A stretch of DNA of 64,000 nt from Tepidiforma sp. (GTDB lineage Bacteria > Chloroflexota > Dehalococcoidia > Tepidiformales > Tepidiformaceae). Location of the stretch: positions 817,444 to 881,443 of the forward strand of contig NZ_BPIG01000001.1 of the NCBI RefSeq assembly GCF_026003995.1. The letters are read 5' to 3'. The position numbers were made by a program, and so were the translations under genes. Position 1 is the first letter of the stretch; the number at the start of each line of letters is the position of its first letter. The notes under the pieces are model-generated. The model ran no database searches. It worked only from the letters and a program-made list of their open reading frames with translations, and was not told the DNA's origin. Below, piece after piece: positions 63,702 through 64,000 of this stretch.

Positions 63702-64000
63702 TGCAGCAGGGCGCGCCGGGGAATGCGGGCCTGCTGCCGGCGCGCCGGGTCATCGGCACGGCGTGGGACGTCATCACCTCGCGGCCGCGGGAGGCGCTGC
63801 TGCCGGTGGCGGCGGTCGAAATCCCGGTCGCGGTGCTGACGGCCGGCGTGACGGCGCTGGCGCTGCTGACCGCGCTGGGGGACGTCGAACTCGGTCCCGA
63901 GGACCGGGGCTACCTCCTCCTCATCATCGTGACGGCGGCGGTGCAGGCGCTCTTCGCGCAGGTGGCCCACGGGGCGGCAATCGTGTCGATTGCGGGGCTG
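63701..64000 (+). CDS. Membrane protein, N-terminal part, unknown
   Basis: The first 100 codons of a gene running off the window. It begins MQQGAPGNAGLLPARRVIG, then has a helix (LPVAAVEIPVAVLTAGVTAL) and a second hydrophobic stretch (LLLIIVTAAVQALFAQVAHG). The pattern resembles the first helices of bacterial multi-pass proteins that follow an amphipathic ARRVIGTAWDV segment (DUF7847/YciC-like). No firm family can be given. Translation is coupled to purB. Confidence 0.6.
   Translation, partial: MQQGAPGNAGLLPARRVIGTAWDVITSRPREALLPVAAVEIPVAVLTAGVTALALLTALGDVELGPEDRGYLLLIIVTAAVQALFAQVAHGAAIVSIAGL

Overview
The window is a dense, very GC-rich (about 70% by eye) bacterial chromosome segment with short intergenic gaps, many overlapping ATGA or GTGA junctions and both GTG and TTG starts. 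The mix of F420/flavin LLM oxidoreductases, CoA-ester enzymes, acyl-CoA dehydrogenases, an A2-type haem-copper oxidase, DapL-type lysine synthesis and SAM riboswitches suggests an aerobic, heterotrophic, possibly thermophilic Chloroflexota bacterium of the Dehalococcoidia/Tepidiforma kind. This is an inference from gene content; no database search was run. No mobile element, CRISPR array or rRNA was seen.

Layout. 1-5.4 kb: rhodanese tail, Thr/Pro-rich lipoprotein, DUF192, membrane-anchored PhoD, LLM oxidoreductase, acyl-CoA dehydrogenase. 5.4-8.2 kb: a copper unit made of an anchored CopC and a CopC-CopD-cytochrome c fusion. 8.2-21.8 kb: an accessory catabolic-looking region with a DUF7064-like/APH-like/DUF6285 trio, four more LLM oxidoreductases, two acetoacetate-decarboxylase-fold proteins, DegV, a DUF255 thioredoxin-domain protein, a D-aminoacylase-type amidohydrolase and an inositol-phosphatase-like enzyme. 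21.8-25.4 kb: tilS, an FtsB/DivIC-like protein, a histidine phosphatase, a GNAT protein and a DUF2344 protein, all on the minus strand. 25.4-30.3 kb: a minus-strand methylmalonyl-CoA operon (mutase, DinB-like protein, three VOC proteins, B12-binding subunit, meaB) in which the mutase large-subunit gene carries three single-base frameshifts. 30.7-33.6 kb: an orphan response regulator lacking all phosphorelay residues, a coiled-coil protein, an NTF2-like protein and an epoxide hydrolase.

33.7-34.6 kb is the most unusual stretch. Between tRNA-Phe and tRNA-Asn, a minus-strand promoter leads into a roughly 360-nt leader holding a SAM-I/IV-like aptamer, a four-segment terminator/antiterminator switch, and then a clear SAM-I riboswitch whose P1 helix overlaps the ribosome binding site of a single 83-codon orphan ORF. 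34.9-41.3 kb: Gfo/Idh oxidoreductase, crotonyl-CoA carboxylase/reductase (with the mutase and epimerase this outlines C3/C4 acyl-CoA assimilation), MFS exporter, acyl-CoA dehydrogenase, MaoC dehydratase, a PH-domain membrane protein and an M23 peptidase. 42.4-48.8 kb: haem A synthesis (ctaA, ctaB) and an aa3-type oxidase operon (coxB, coxA, coxC) behind a strong promoter, ending in a subunit-IV-like/ABM/cupredoxin fusion that may be the tethered electron donor.

48.9-59.4 kb is one long run of minus-strand genes: two class III CoA-transferases, hflX, dapL, dapF (second catalytic Cys replaced by Ser), miaA, tpiA, a PH-like membrane protein, pgk, rpiB and sua5. 59.5-64 kb reads forward: guaA, purD, purB and the start of a membrane protein. 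Several unit heads (copC, the amidohydrolase, the M23 peptidase, purB) have a -10-like hexamer ending 6-7 nt before the start codon, which fits leaderless mRNAs alongside normal Shine-Dalgarno genes.
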